Source: Perognathus longimembris pacificus (lineage: Eukaryota; Chordata; Mammalia; Rodentia; Heteromyidae). From it: a stretch of DNA of 64,000 bases. The translations under genes and the position numbers were made by a program. The stretch is taken from the NCBI RefSeq assembly GCF_023159225.1, contig NC_063184.1, positions 18,093,528 through 18,157,527 on the forward strand, in the 5' to 3' direction. Below the pieces are notes generated by a model. It saw only the letters and a program-made list of their open reading frames with translations, did not search any database and was not told where the DNA came from. Positions 1-11,825 of this stretch are shown here, in pieces (position 1 is the stretch's first letter; every line of letters starts with the position of its first letter).

Positions 1-1009
1 GGTTTTCAAGGGTGCCTGTTCATGCCAGCACCTTAATTCAGACCTATGAAAAAATAAATTTTTATCATTTTAAGACACTCAGTTTATTATGTTTTGTACC
101 ATCAGCCTCCAGAAGGTAATATGCTGTTGCATCCTACCATAACATAAAAAATGAACATAGAAGAGGAAATGTCAAGAATTGTCAAGAGTCTGCAATATTT
201 CCCTTGCTTACAAACTCTCAGTCTAGTTTGCCACAGTGTAAAAGATTCTGATAGAAGATAAGGAACTCCTTGGACTGTAGAATTCCAACCACAGCAACCA
301 ACTATGAACTTCATCTTGTAATGGATTCCTCTACCTCCCAAACCATGGACACAAGACAGTGGCAAAGTCAAATAGAGGTCACACTCCTAACCTGAAAGCT
401 GGGGCTTGCCCAAGCAAACCTGTCCAAGTGCTTCAGAAGGAGATACAATGTTCAAGGTGTGCATCAGAAAATACATCTGCCACACAGAGAGAAATAACCT
501 CTCCCTTAGCAAACATCCTGGAAACCATCACAAAACAGCCTTGGAAAGGTAGTCTCCAGCACCTGTACCCCAAACCTAACTAACCACAGGATCCATACAA
601 GCACAGTGGAAAATGAGCCCAAGATACATGCCAGCTTCTCATGACCCCATACTGCTAGATTCCATTTATATGACACTGCAAAAGGCAAAGCTATTGTGAC
701 AGGATACAGACCTGGTCAAAGATGAGCAATTTTTTCCCCCCATGCAACGGAAATGAGAATGTTCTATGGTGGGGCGGGGGCGGGGGAGGGATTATGGGAT
801 GGTTCTCACTCTGAAAAGCTGGCCTCGAATGCTCAGGATCCTCCAGCTCTGCTGAGTGTTCATGGGACTCCATCCATGGGAGAAGATCACTCAGGATTAT
901 ACATTACAAGTGAAGATAACCTACTGAAAATAAAATACAATGTTAATACATGGATGAAAATCCAATACCAATTAACAAAGAATGTTATTCAAAGGGGAGG
1001 CACTGGCTT
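1..1009. other. Unique non-coding sequence
   Basis: No gene or repeat family recognised. Short open frames exist on both strands but none looks like an exon. A G-rich run resembling a GC box lies at about 771-789. It is isolated, with no CpG island around it. Confidence 0.6.
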
Positions 1010-1757
1010 CAGTGGGCAAATGCATGAAGAAAATGTGATATATATATATATATGTGTATATATATGTGTATATATATGTATATATGTATATGTATATATA
1101 TGTGTATATATATGTATATATGTGTGTGTATATATACATATATATACACACACACACACATGCACACACAATGGAGTTTTACTCCTCCATCAGAAGGAAT
1201 GATATCGCACCATTCATAAAGAAATGGAAATAGTTGGGAAAAAAAACACATTCTGTGAAGTAAGGCTGACCCAAAGAAACACAGGCAGTTTCCCTCATTT
1301 GTGGTAACTGGAATGTGACTATCAGTCTACAAGTAAACACATCTCCAATGGTAGAAGACAAAGAGTACAGCAGAACATGATGAATTATACAGGTCATCAA
1401 AGGAGGATATTCTTAGGCTCAAAAGGCTCAATACCTATGTGCATATGATCATAAAAAATAATATTTATCAACACAAGTTCCAAGAACGGGAGTTGCTGTT
1501 TTGTTTTCTGTATCTTTTGTCTTGTCTGGAAGTTTGTCTGTTTTGGAGGGGGGTGGCAGAGAAAGGGTAGGACAAGGGTTGAACAAATACAGCAGTGATA
1601 CCCACTGGACACAATGTTGAAAATGAACTATTTAACTTATTGGGAGAGGTATGGGAGGAAAAACCTGGGAGAGAACCGGGGAAGGGGCAAAACTATTCAA
1701 AAAGAAATGTATGCATTACTTGCCTTATGTAACTGTACATCATCTTTATGGTAACCA
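1010..1757 (+). mobile_element. L1 3' end (ORF2 terminus and 3' UTR) interrupted by a microsatellite
   Basis: The stretch near 1015-1037 (AAATGCATGAAGAAAATGTG) and the stretch from 1168 (ATGGAGTTTTACTCCTCCAT) match the successive motifs near the end of L1 ORF2. Between them sits an expanded TA/TG/CA array. The 3' UTR follows and ends in the motif CTTATGTAACTGTACATCAT near 1730, shared with the other L1 tails in this window at 13.6, 20.9, 37.9 and 62.1 kb. The copy is 5'-truncated and not coding. Confidence 0.75.
1037..1166. repeat. (TA)n/(TGTA)n/(CA)n compound microsatellite inside an L1
   Basis: An alternating purine-pyrimidine tract of TATATA, TGTATA and CACACA units. It occupies the place where related L1 copies carry only a short TATACACA motif, so it looks like local expansion of L1 sequence. 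Confidence 0.9.
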
Positions 1758-2271
1758 ACTGGATTTGAATGGGTTTTATATCCCTGATCTAACCATTCTC
1801 TGTGTAACCCACTAACAGTCACTGAAATGCTCCTTCCATTGAAGAGGTCAGGGTCAGAGACAGCTTGGGCTGCACAGTTCACACAGCCTAGCAAAGTTCC
1901 TCTCCACGAATCTACAGGAATACAATAAATACAATACAATAAATACAATAAAGTCGTGGAGAATAAGAAGGCAAACGTGAGGCTTTTAATGTCTGGCTCT
2001 GGCATTTACTCAGTTTAAGAGTACTGCATCTCCAGGGAAAATGGCTCTCCATTGTGCCAATTTCTAATTACTTTCAAGCAACAAATTACATGATCTGTTG
2101 TTTTAAAAGATAAAGCTATGACCTGACCTTCTTGACTGAATCAGAAAACCAGACTTCTTCTGCCAATATGTAAGCATTTTTCATTTTAGAAATGAAATAG
2201 AATGCTATGTTACACCTGACCTCTTTCCCCATCACAAACCAGGCCATCTACACTGTTTTAATTTCTTTTCC

Positions 2272-2274
<3 letters not shown>
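1758..2274. other. Unique non-coding sequence with a short AATAC-type repeat
   Basis: No gene recognised. A small imperfect tandem repeat of AATACAATA units lies at 1919-1953. Confidence 0.6.

Positions 2275-2309
<35 letters not shown>
2275..2309. repeat. (TC)n microsatellite
   Basis: An uninterrupted TC dinucleotide array of about 35 bases, read directly from the sequence. Confidence 0.95.
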
Positions 2310-2311
<2 letters not shown>

Positions 2312-2446
2312 GCTGATATTTTAAACTCTCAGACTATATGTCTGTCCTAGGCTGAAATGATGATGATTTGGGGAATTAGCTTGAAATTGGTTAATTACTT
2401 TCATAACAAATGCTCAATTGCTTTGTGACCTATTACTAAAGCTTTT

Positions 2447-2682
2447 TTTTTTTTTTTGGTCAGTCCTGGTGCTTGAACCCAGGTCCTGCACTCTGTCCCT
2501 GAGCAATTTCACTCTAGGGTAGTGCTCTATTACTTTGAACCACCGCTTCACTTCCAGTTTTCTGATGTTTAATTGGAGATAAGTCTCACGGACTTTTCCT
2601 GCTTAGACAGGCTTTGAACCACATTCCTCTAATCAGCTTCCAAAGTATCTAGGATTACAGGTAGGAGCCAACAGTGCCCAGC
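2447..2682 (-). mobile_element. Composite SINE, B1-like head plus tRNA-like tail module
   Basis: In minus orientation, the T-rich tail comes first. The tRNA-like module follows (CAGTCCTGGTGCTTGAACCC), then the B1-like half (AGGATTACAGGTAGGAGCCA). Flanking CTAAAGCTTTT (2436-2446) and CTAAGGCTTTT (2683-2693) look like target-site duplications with one mismatch. Confidence 0.85.
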
Positions 2683-2693
2683 CTAAGGCTTTT

Positions 2694-3392
2694 GCTTAAT
2701 ATATAAATTAAGCCACTTAGATCAATAAACACAATAGTTGAAAAATATGTTGGAATGTAGCAACATTTGATTTAGCACATAAGTCTATTGTTTCTTTAAT
2801 GACTTGTTTGGCAACCATATCAATTAATTTCCCTAAGCTTTCAGTCCTTGGAAAATGGAACAGAGGAAAACTAATTATTCTACTTCACTTGTGGAAGGCA
2901 CCTGAAAACACTAAGCTAATTGGTCTTGCTTCCAGAAACTCTCCTCAAATCTCCTACCATTTATATTTTCCTCTAACATCTCTGTTGAGGTCAGCTTTCT
3001 TTAAGGCATCTATCCACCTTCACAATGTATACATTAAATGTATACAGCTGAAATGCACTTCAAATTGGCACACTGTCACCTGTTTGTAGCTGGAAGCTAT
3101 CTGGAGTAATAATGTTTCATTGTTTCATTTTTCATCCTTTATAGTATTTATATATGCATGCCAGATTTTTTTGTTATTCAATACTACAATACTTTTGAAT
3201 TTAAGAATTTAAGAATTTAAGAATTTAGAATTTAAGAAATTTGGAATGTGCACTATGAGGAGACTATGTAAATTAGGGAATATATCAGTGGTTAAATAGA
3301 CAAGGGGACTAAGTTAGGGGAAGTGAAGAACAGGGAAAGGAAGTCTGCTTTCAATATATTCAGGGTCTAGCTACAACTCTCCTCCAATTTGG
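2694..3392. other. Unique non-coding sequence
   Basis: No gene recognised. An imperfect tandem repeat of the 8-mer GAATTTAA occupies about 3197-3237. The 96-codon open frame at 2799-3089 has no recognisable domain and is treated as chance. Confidence 0.6.
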
Positions 3393-3626
3393 CTTTTTTT
3401 ATGGTCTTGGGGCTTGAACTCTGGGCCTTGGTGATGTTCACAAGGTCTTTTACTCAAAGCTAGTGCTCTACCACTTTGAGCCACAGCTCCATTTCCTGCT
3501 TTTTCTGTGATTAATTGGAAATTAGTCTCACAGACTTTCCTGTCTGGGCTGGCTTCAAACTGCAATTTTCAGATCTCAGCCTCCTGAGTAGCTAGGCTGA
3601 CAGGTGTGAGCCATCAGCGCCTAGCC
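3393..3626 (-). mobile_element. Composite SINE, B1-like head plus tRNA-like tail module
   Basis: Minus-strand copy with both halves. The tail module (GGTCTTGGGGCTTGAACTCT) comes first, then the B1-like head (CTCCTGAGTAGCTAGGCTGA, GTGTGAGCCATCAGCGC). Short TTTGG flanks may be the target-site duplication. Confidence 0.85.
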
Positions 3627-3889
3627 TATTTGGTAATGTGTTATGATAGGAAATTTCAGATGCATGTAGTGTTCTCATATACCAATCACCTAGCTTAAGC
3701 ATAGCCAAGTATGTTTTGTTACAAGGGAGTCTTACAAAGTTCAATGACTATGTGAAAATCAACTTGCATGTTAAAATGCAATTCTTTACAGTTTAGACTT
3801 GGGTTTGGGAATCCAAAGAACTCTTGAGTGATGTGGTAACTGTTAGTTGGTGGATCACTTTTGACCTAAAAGAGTTCTCTATTTACATC

Positions 3890-4190
3890 CACTTCTATCC
3901 TTGCTCAAGTTTTATTCTAAAGTAACTTCCAGATACCCTGTCCTTTTATTGATATTTCAGCATATATTCTTAGAGTATAAGGTCATTTAAAAAATATATA
4001 TATGGTTATGATTCCATTGTTTAATTTTAAAAATTAGTACTTTCTTATTAAATGTCCAGTCATTTCTCCAAATTGTATGATTGTCTCACAGTTATTCAAT
4101 CCTTTCTCCCATTTGTTCAAATTAGGATTGAAAGAAAGTCCTATGTGCTGAACTGGTTGAATTTGAAATTGATTCTTAGGATCCACTGAT
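3890..4190 (-). mobile_element. Ancient L1M-like fragment
   Basis: The block contains TATTTCAGCATATATTCTTA, ATGTCCAGTCATTTCTCCAA and GATTGTCTCACAGTTATTCA. These occur in the same order as in a common ancient mammalian repeat that I associate with L1M/L1ME 3' regions. The class name is from memory; the order of motifs is what supports the call. Heavily mutated and non-coding. Confidence 0.5.
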
Positions 4191-4192
4191 GT

Positions 4193-4440
4193 TTCTTTTT
4201 TTAATTTAATTTTATTGTCAAGGTGATGTACAGAGGGGTTACAGTTACATATGTAAAGTAGTGAGTACATTTCTTGTTATTCTTGTTACCTCCTCCCTAA
4301 TTTTTCACCCACCTTCTTTCCCTCCAATCCCCCCAGTTGTACAGTTCGTTTCCAACATATTGTGAGTGTTGCTTTCACATGCCCACACGCTCACTCTTCT
4401 TCTATTTCATCATATCTCTTTACATTTCTATTTTTTCCAA
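4193..4440 (-). mobile_element. L1 3' end (lineage-specific), 5'-truncated
   Basis: In antisense, the motif GTGATGTACAGAGGGGTTAC and the following pyrimidine-rich 3' UTR match the copy at 15.0-15.7 kb. It appears inserted beside the older L1M-like block on its left. Confidence 0.75.
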
Positions 4441-5360
4441 GAAACTGCATACTCTGTTCCACCAAGTCTTTAATCCTCTAAATTTCCAATTACTTGTACT
4501 TCCTGTTGATTGCTGTTACCTATCTTCATATAAGAAATCTGTATTTGCTATTGTCTTGCCTTGAATCCTGGCACAGAGCTTCTAAAACATGTATAATTTC
4601 CTGAAGGAATAAGGATCTGGAGACATCTTCTGTTGTAATATTTGCTTTTTCACACCAGTTCCTCACACAAGCTCCTAAATCCCTTGAAATCCTCTTGGTG
4701 GTACGAATGCTTTTTGCTCTAATGAGGTGAGCGGGGATGATTTCAGGCCAGAGGCTGATCACAAAAATAAGTAAGCTATGATTAGAAGCTGAGGATTTCC
4801 AATGTTAGGGAGAAGAGAGGGCTAGAGTAAGTTCATCATTTATCACAACCAAGGATCCAAACTTCTAAAACTGTCCCTAGAAGACAAGGTTCAGAGAGTA
4901 TTTGGGGGATACATACAACTTTTGAAACGATGGTGTGTCTCCAGCCCAGCAGGACAGAAACTCTGGGACTTTGGGACCTTGGGATCTTGCTTCAGGTATG
5001 TCTTTATCTGGTTCATCTATTTTTATTGTAATGAACCAGTAAAACAAAGTGTTTCCTGGAACTAGTTATTTTTTTTTTCATAGCAAATGGGGGTGGACAT
5101 GGAAAGTCCTTATTTGTACCCAGATCAGACAGAAATGTGGGTAACCAGGAGCCCCAATTCTTGCTATTATTGCCTTAGTGCAAAATCAATCCTGTAGTGT
5201 CTATACTAACTCCAAGTACCTAATGTCACAACTGAATTGCAAGACTCCTAGTTAGAGCTGGAGAGTTAAAGAATGGTGAGTATGGAAACTCGCCAACATC
5301 CTGCTCAAGTATAGATGTTTAATACAGGATGATGGAATGGAGATTTGGGAATGAGGCAGG

Positions 5361-5361
<1 letters not shown>
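4441..5361. other. Unique non-coding sequence
   Basis: No gene, RNA or repeat family recognised with confidence. The segment 4560-4770 is well-formed unique DNA that could be an old LTR or a conserved element, but I cannot assign it. Confidence 0.5.

Positions 5362-5416
<55 letters not shown>
5362..5416. repeat. (TC)n microsatellite
   Basis: Uninterrupted TC array of about 55 bases. It lies directly beside a minus-strand B1-like SINE, at the SINE's tail end, and may have grown from that tail. Confidence 0.95.
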
Positions 5417-5418
<2 letters not shown>

Positions 5419-5419
5419 T

Positions 5420-5525
5420 CCCTCCTTTTTTTGAGTGTAGTGTGTAGTCTATGCTGGCCTTAATGTGATCTTCCTACATCAGCCTCCTGACTGCTAGGAT
5501 TACAATACTGTTCCACTATGCATAG
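5420..5525 (-). mobile_element. B1-like SINE monomer
   Basis: Minus-strand B1 motifs are visible (TATGCTGGCCTTAATGTGAT, CAGCCTCCTGACTGCTAGGA). This is an old, diverged copy. Confidence 0.75.
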
Positions 5526-6544
5526 CACTTATCACTTCTTTATAATTGATTAGCTGGCCTATGTTTAAAAGGACAATCTTTCCTTATCAAGTCTTAATTT
5601 ACCTTGCATATAGTTTACAGAAAAACATGATTCTTTTCCCTTCTTTATCAGTTTCCAATATAGAAATTTAATTACCCCAGATGTCTTGAAGGCGAATGCT
5701 ATTTTAGTGTGAGCATATAGCATTAGGAACACATAGACTTAATTTTACTTGATATGACACTGCTGTAATTTTATTAATAGTAAAATTGTTTCTCCAGGGT
5801 AGCCTTTTTGAATTTAGTGTCTTTGTAAACAGGTTCTATTTTTAAAGCCACAATATTGAATAATAATAATAATGTAAGAGAATAACCCGAGTATTTATTA
5901 ATATGGCCTTTTGAGCCTTTGGGTCCTGGCTCTAGCATATCACTGCCTTGAGGCCATCTAGCATTATCGTTCTAGTCTGTAAGTGCCTCTTTGTATACTA
6001 GGCTTATTTTTGAACATTTGCTGTTCTAGTCCCAGAAGCTGCCATATCTCAAAGTAACTGTTCTCTTTTAATGAAAAACAGAAAATGTAGGCATCTTGAC
6101 TTCACAGACTGTAGGCTGAGTTCTTGCTTCTGAACCTATGCATCCAATAAATCTGAAGAATTTTTCCTCTATGATAACCTACATTTGAGATGAGACGGAT
6201 ATCTCCCATCTGAATTCACACCTACTTTGCTTCCATTTAACTTTATTTTTCATCTGTTGCTCTTCCCTCCCACACAGAAAATTTCAGCTCCCAATGAATC
6301 AAGATTCGATTTACACCACAATTCATGTGCAATGCTCTTAGAATAAGAATATAACAATGTGGTTACTGAAAAAATATTGTTTTATTGTTTTAGCTGCAAT
6401 TCTTTTTGTTTCATGGAACAAATCACTAAGAAAACATAATCAACTAGATGTGTTATAAAATTCCTTGAAATACTTCCTTCATTGAAGTTATGTTGTTAGG
6501 CTACCAACTTGGTAAATGCATTTTGCTCTTTTTGTTCCCAATGT
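5526..6544. other. Unique non-coding sequence
   Basis: No gene or repeat recognised. AT-rich, with a short AAT run near 5858-5872. Confidence 0.6.
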
Positions 6545-6558
6545 TGTATTTGCTTTTT

Positions 6559-6761
6559 TTTTTTTTTTTGGCCAGTCCTGGGCCTTGGACTCAGGGCCTG
6601 AGCACCATCCCTGGCTTCTTCCGGCTCAAGGCTAGCACTCTGCCACCTGAGCCACAGCGCCCCTTCTGGCCGTTTTCCATGTATGTGGTGCTGGGGAATC
6701 GAACTGAGAGCTTCATGTGTAGGAGGCAAGCATTCTTGCCACTAGGCCATATTCCCAGCCC
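6559..6761 (-). mobile_element. Composite SINE, ID-type head plus tRNA-like tail module
   Basis: The minus-strand body runs from GGCCAGTCCTGGGCCTTGGA to ATTCCCAGCCC, with an oligo-T (poly-A) tail on the left. Target-site duplication TGTATTTGCTTTTT is seen at 6545-6558 and 6762-6775. The shadow open frames across it are not genes. Confidence 0.95.
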
Positions 6762-6879
6762 TGTATTTGCTTTTTAGGTACAACATTTTATTCTACTATA
6801 AATTTTGTGTGATGATTATGTAAAATTATAAATTTTACAATTTATACTAGTCCTTTTGAAGTCAAGTTTACATAGCAAA

Positions 6880-7265
6880 ATATATGTACAAAGGAGACTA
6901 TGCCCTTCTGCTTTCCTTTCTCCTTCCTCTATTTCCATAGATCCTATTTTTTAATAGAGTTCTTATTTTGTCTTTTCATCTTTTTTCTTAAAAAAGTACA
7001 TTATTAACATTTATCCCTTTATTAATTAATGATACTATGCATATTCTTCCCTTAATTTTTACAATATGTATTATGGATGTCAATCTGTTGTAGTATTCAA
7101 GATGGTGGCTCTCCATTTCCCTACCACATGAACACTGTTCATTTAACCAGTGTTTGCAGGGTGAGCATGTGGCTTGTTTCAAGTTATTTGCTATTACAGA
7201 TAGTGCTGTATTGGTGCCTTTATTTCTCTGAAGTATTTTCAACTGATAAAAGCATAAATGCTTAT
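6880..7265 (-). mobile_element. Degenerate L1M fragment
   Basis: The segment around 7165-7230 (ATGTGGCTTGTTTCAAGTTA, TTTGCTATTACAGATAGTGC) matches, in antisense, a well-known motif of old L1 3' ends. The left boundary is uncertain. Confidence 0.5.
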
Positions 7266-8363
7266 TAAATTTGCTACACATTTATTTCTAGAATATTGAA
7301 CCCCACTCTTTGCCTTTCTGAAGTTCAGGTTTGCTAGTCTGATTTCTGAGTCTTACCTCAGCCTCCTTCACTTAAATGAGCTCCTAGTAAAGGTATGACC
7401 ACCTCTTTCTCTTTGCTAGAAGCATTCAATATTTTGGGAGACATTTAATATGCTGTAATGATAACATATATGAGGACCATTTACACCAATGTAGTTCCCC
7501 AGAGTTGGGTCAGATTTGTGGATGAGGGAGAAAAACAATGAGGAGGCCATTTTTTACTCTGTCCCCAGAGATAATTTGACCTGATTCACATATATATTCA
7601 CATGTACATACATGTGTGTAGGTACGTAGTATATATGTACACATATAACATAAAAAGAGCATCTTATCCAGGATACTGTCTCCCCACTCAACACTGTGTC
7701 TGTCAAATACAATGGAGGGAAGTTCTGAGATTCCAGAGGCCTAAAAGTCCTAGAGTCTTCTCTGGTATCTACTAGATAAAGACTTACCCCAAAGAAAAGT
7801 AGGAGTTTCCTTAAAAAGTCTTCCTCCACATTGTGTTTAAGTAGAAATTATAGTTTTTTAACAGCTGTCACATAGCTGTCTGAAGATAGACTATCACATT
7901 GTAAACAAGGACTAATTATGAAAGAAAAAGCTGCTTACTTTCTAGTGTTGTGGTTCCATCTCGATGCTTTTCCCAGTTCTCTAAGGACACATTTGGCCAC
8001 ATCTTCAAAAGAATCATGAAAATCAATCTTTAAAAATCAATGCAAAGTATGAAAACAAACGGCAGAAAATGTTCTTTAAACCAACTTGTTGAATACCTAT
8101 GATTCTATGTATCTATATAGGACTTTATTTTTTAACAAATGCAATGCTTGAACAAAAGAAGGACCAAAGGAAAAATTTGTGCCCAGCTGTTTGGGCACTT
8201 AATTTATTTTATTTTGAAGTTAACTATTAAATATCTTTGAGTTAAGAACAGATGAAGTTGAAGCTCTATAATTTTCTTGCCTACAATGTTTATACTTGGC
8301 TGATTCAACGTTGTCAGCCTTAAATATCATGACTCATCTCTATGTGGTACAAAGGTAAAAACA
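7266..8363. other. Unique non-coding sequence
   Basis: No gene recognised. An alternating purine-pyrimidine tract of TATA, TGTACATA and similar units at 7586-7648 is a short degenerate microsatellite. Confidence 0.6.
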
Positions 8364-8598
8364 TCCAGTGCCAATAGCCTCGTGCCTGTAATGCTATCTA
8401 TTCAGAAGGCTGAGGTCTGAGGATCACAGTTCAAAGCCAGCCTAGGCAGAAAAGTCTGTAAGACTCTTCGCTTCAATTAACTACCAAAAAACTGAAAGTG
8501 GAGGTGCGGCTCAAACAGTAGAGCACCAGCCTTGAGTGAAAAGATCAAGAGAGTTTTAGAATCTGAATTTAAGCACCAGTATAACAAACAAACAAAAA
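8364..8598 (+). mobile_element. Composite SINE, B1-like head plus tRNA-like tail module
   Basis: Plus-strand copy. The B1-like head (CTGAGGTCTGAGGATCACAG, CAAAGCCAGCCTAGGCAGAA) is followed by the tail module (GGTGCGGCTCAAACAGTAGA) and an ACAAACAAACA tail. Confidence 0.85.
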
Positions 8599-9764
8599 TA
8601 TGTAAACAAACAGTAGTTACAACAGGCAAAATCCATTCTGATTAGTTGACATCTTTGTGTTTAGATGATTATATATCTGTTAAATGTAGGGTTATAGGAA
8701 CCAAATGAGATGCTAGAATTGAAGCTTACCCGGTACTACATGCTAGGAACAAGAAATAGTATTCCTACTTAATAGTAATTCTCCTCTAATAATTTAATTT
8801 TGCATATTCCACTCATCTATATAAGTTGCTCTGATTCAAGCTATATGCCAACAATGAAGAATATGATTAAGTCAAATTAATTCAGCATACCCTGCCCAAA
8901 AGCCCTAGAAACATGATCAAAAGTTCTGTGGACTATTATTAATGGATGATTTTAGAGACAAGCCTCTTGCTCTCTTGCATGCAACTTCCTGTTAAAAGTC
9001 TGGATGTTTCTACTCTGAGAAGCAATTGTAGCTTGTCAAGTGGGAAGCTTCGGAAGTCCTCACGCAACTTTGCAATTCTGAAGCAGAGCTAGTGGCTTCA
9101 AAACAGTGGAAAAATAAGACCGGCTGGGAAAGACTTAGGGACGTTTTTTTTAATGCTTTTGGATCTTTTGCTGCAATATGCTTCTAGTTATTTGATCACC
9201 AAAATGTGCCTTCTTTTTTTATTTTCCTCTCCACTTTTACTATTTGGATAAAGTATCTGACTGAAAAGTTTTCCAAAGGAAAAAGAGCACAAAATAAGTG
9301 AGTTGTATGAACACCAGACTAGGGATTTCCATGTCCACTTGCCACATTCCATGTTTGATTAAAAGGCTTTGGGACATCATGGAACTAGGAGAACTTACGA
9401 AAGGGCAAGAATGGGAGACCATCACTCTATGACACCACACGCTAGTACTTGCGGTAGCAAGGGCTCACTGTGGTGCTACCTTTCTTATCCAAGTGACTCA
9501 GTAACCGAATACCTGAAACCAGATGACACAAACATCTGCACATCGTCACCTCCCTCACCACCTCCCTCTCCATCAAGTCATGTGGACTAGTAAACGACCT
9601 TTTCTAATCCACACAAGGCACTTTACTGTTGCAACTCAGTACAGAATGTGGGGAAGTTTATTTCATTTTCTCATGCATCCCACCATGCTCCGTGTAAATA
9701 GGCTCTTGGAATTGCCCCTATTGGCTTTTAGGCTGGGTATAGAGTAAGAATTGAATTTGTCAGT
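8599..9764. other. Unique non-coding sequence
   Basis: No gene recognised. A possible small hairpin has 7-bp arms GGTAGCA (9453-9459) and TGCTACC (9474-9480). Overlapping 66-74 codon frames at 9369-9747 show no domain. Confidence 0.6.
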
Positions 9765-9910
9765 CAGAATGCAATGGGTCCCAATTCTCTGTCACTCACC
9801 AGTTGTGTGCCCTAGACAACTCGTATAAGCCTCATGTTTCTCATTGGTAAGGAGGAGGAAATAAATATTTATTTCATGAACTTGTAAGGGAAAGAGTGGC
9901 ATGTGAAGAT
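9765..9910 (+). mobile_element. MIR SINE fragment
   Basis: The order ACCAGTTGTGTGCCCTAGAC, then TCATGTTTCTCATTGGTAAG, then AAATAAATATTTATTTCATG matches the MIR core and downstream section, diverged. Confidence 0.7.
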
Positions 9911-10289
9911 GAAATTCAAAACTATTCCATTTATCTCTGGGGCCACTGCTTCTGCGATTTTGAAATCAGTTTATTTTGACAGCACATAAATGTGTTGATA
10001 TATAACAATGAACTACCCCTAGAAATGATTTTGCACAACTGTTTGTGCTCACAGGATAAATAGAGACAATAGATTAAATATATGACTAATAATTTGACAG
10101 GATGGAATTTCTGTGCAAAGTCCTTAATATGGAAATGACTTTGTAATTCTATTATTTGTGGACTTGTCTTGAGACCTACAAGCAGTTTACTAAAAGCAGT
10201 TACTACAAGGTGTGTCTGCCTTCAGGTAGTGTTTTCTCAGAAGATAACTTCTATGTTTTGGTATGTGTACTCCAGAAGTAATATCTCCT
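9911..10289. other. Unique non-coding sequence
   Basis: No gene or repeat recognised. Confidence 0.6.
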
Positions 10290-10385
10290 TAACAGAAGCA
10301 GCTCAATATCACAGGCGACTGAGATAGGAAGATTGCAAGTTCAAAACCAGGGTGTGTCTTTAAGACCATATCTCAGGAAAAGTAT
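10290..10385 (+). mobile_element. B1-like SINE fragment
   Basis: GACTGAGATAGGAAGATTGC, AAGTTCAAAACCAGGGTGTG and ACCATATCTCAGGAAAAG follow the B1 consensus order. Old copy. Confidence 0.7.
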
Positions 10386-11334
10386 GATTCTCTTCCTATC
10401 CCCACTTTCAGGAGATTTCTTGGAATTCCTAAAAGGACAAAGGACATAGGAAATAAAAATACTTCTTTTTTTGTTCCTTAGATTTTTACCTCTTTGTGTT
10501 TCTGTGACTCTCTTAAATCATCAGGTCACCATCTATGTTGGAAAATAAACTGTTATAGTCACTATGTGGTTCAAAACAGCTCATTTCCCAAAGCTCTGTG
10601 TACTGGAAGGCAAGGAAAGGAGTGTGTATATCTTGCATGCTGATTCCACAAGGCAGGGGCTTTATAGCACACAATATCCATCTCATCCAGAGATTTTGGG
10701 CAACAATCACCAAGCAATCTCACTTGCGGCAAGGGCCAAATGCAAGTCAGTTGTTTCTTCTTTCTTTGCCAATTCTAATGGGGAACTCTGCCCTTCAGAT
10801 CTCAGAAATTTCAAATGTCTTTCCAGCAAGGAATTGCTTTCATGTTTGTATCCTCATTGCTAAATCTGGATCACTTCTCGAAATGCTCATTTTTTGCAGC
10901 ATATCCAGGAACCCTTCCTAGTTTGGAACAGTTCTGATTTTCCTCCTAATGGAAACTGAGTTCCCAGTCTGCACTTATCTCAATTTCTTGCTGCCTTCTG
11001 ACACCGTGAATCATGCCAAGGTACTCTAAAGAACAAACTCCACTGGTGTAAAGACCATGAAATCAAATTGTTTATGAGCCTTCACATTCTTGATTGAACA
11101 CTGTAGAATTCCATTCTTAAATCTTTCAATATGGAAGCTAGTAAGACTCCCACTCGTGTAAGCAACAGAACCATGGAGAAACACATCCTCATGTGTACAA
11201 AGTCATGACATAGTTGTGATGTTCTTATCTTCCAGAGGTCTTTATTCTCTATTTTGGCCTAACATGAGGGACCAAAAGACCATTTAGTATAAGACGTAGG
11301 AAAAGGAGCTTAGAGGAGGAAGCTGTGCTCCTTC
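10386..11334. other. Unique non-coding sequence
   Basis: No gene recognised. Two overlapping plus-strand frames near 10564-10921 (99 and 107 codons) lack any known domain or exon-like boundaries and are treated as chance. Confidence 0.55.
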
Positions 11335-11560
11335 TTTGTAGGTGCTGTGGATTCACTGACAAACAAAACATAGTTTTCCTTCCTGAAGGGTTTACTCATC
11401 TAAAGAGAAGAAAATAGAAAGTTATGAATTCGTATTCAATGTATATAATTTGTTATAGGAAAGACAGGTCAACACTTTAGATTAACAAAGATGTAACAGC
11501 ACATTTTTAGTCTAGCAAACATCATGTGCAAAGGCATTAAAGATAAAAGGGGTAAGGGCA
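11335..11560 (-). mobile_element. Probable L2 LINE fragment
   Basis: In antisense, CTGACAAACAAAACATAGTT and ATCATGTGCAAAGGCATTAA correspond in order to the L2 3' region. Strongly diverged, so the call is tentative. Confidence 0.45.
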
Positions 11561-11674
11561 GATTAGAAGGGAACAAATAGATCCAAAAATGCATAAAGAA
11601 TACACAGATGTAGAAATATTGAAAAGAAACACCTTTATCCAACATATGCAGAGAAGCAAAAGAGAGCTGCTGGC

Positions 11675-11825
11675 TCTCAACTTGTATCACCTGAGAAAAT
11701 TTTAAATCATTGATGCTTGAATTTCATCCCTAACAATTCTGATTTATTTGGTGAGATGTCGTGTGGTCATTGGAAACTTACAAATGCCCCTTGGTCATCA
11801 GAATGAGCCACTGAGGTGTAAGCAC
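11675..11825 (+). mobile_element. MER5-like hAT DNA transposon relic
   Basis: TTGTATCACCTGAGAAAATT, AACAATTCTGATTTATTTGG and TCAGAATGAGCCACTGAGGT resemble MER5A-type non-autonomous hAT elements. Old and non-coding. Confidence 0.5.

Noticed and set aside
753..1202. A 149-codon plus-strand open frame
   Set aside because: Its second half is translated TA/TG microsatellite (Tyr-Ile-Cys-Val runs) and its end is L1 3' sequence. Not a gene.
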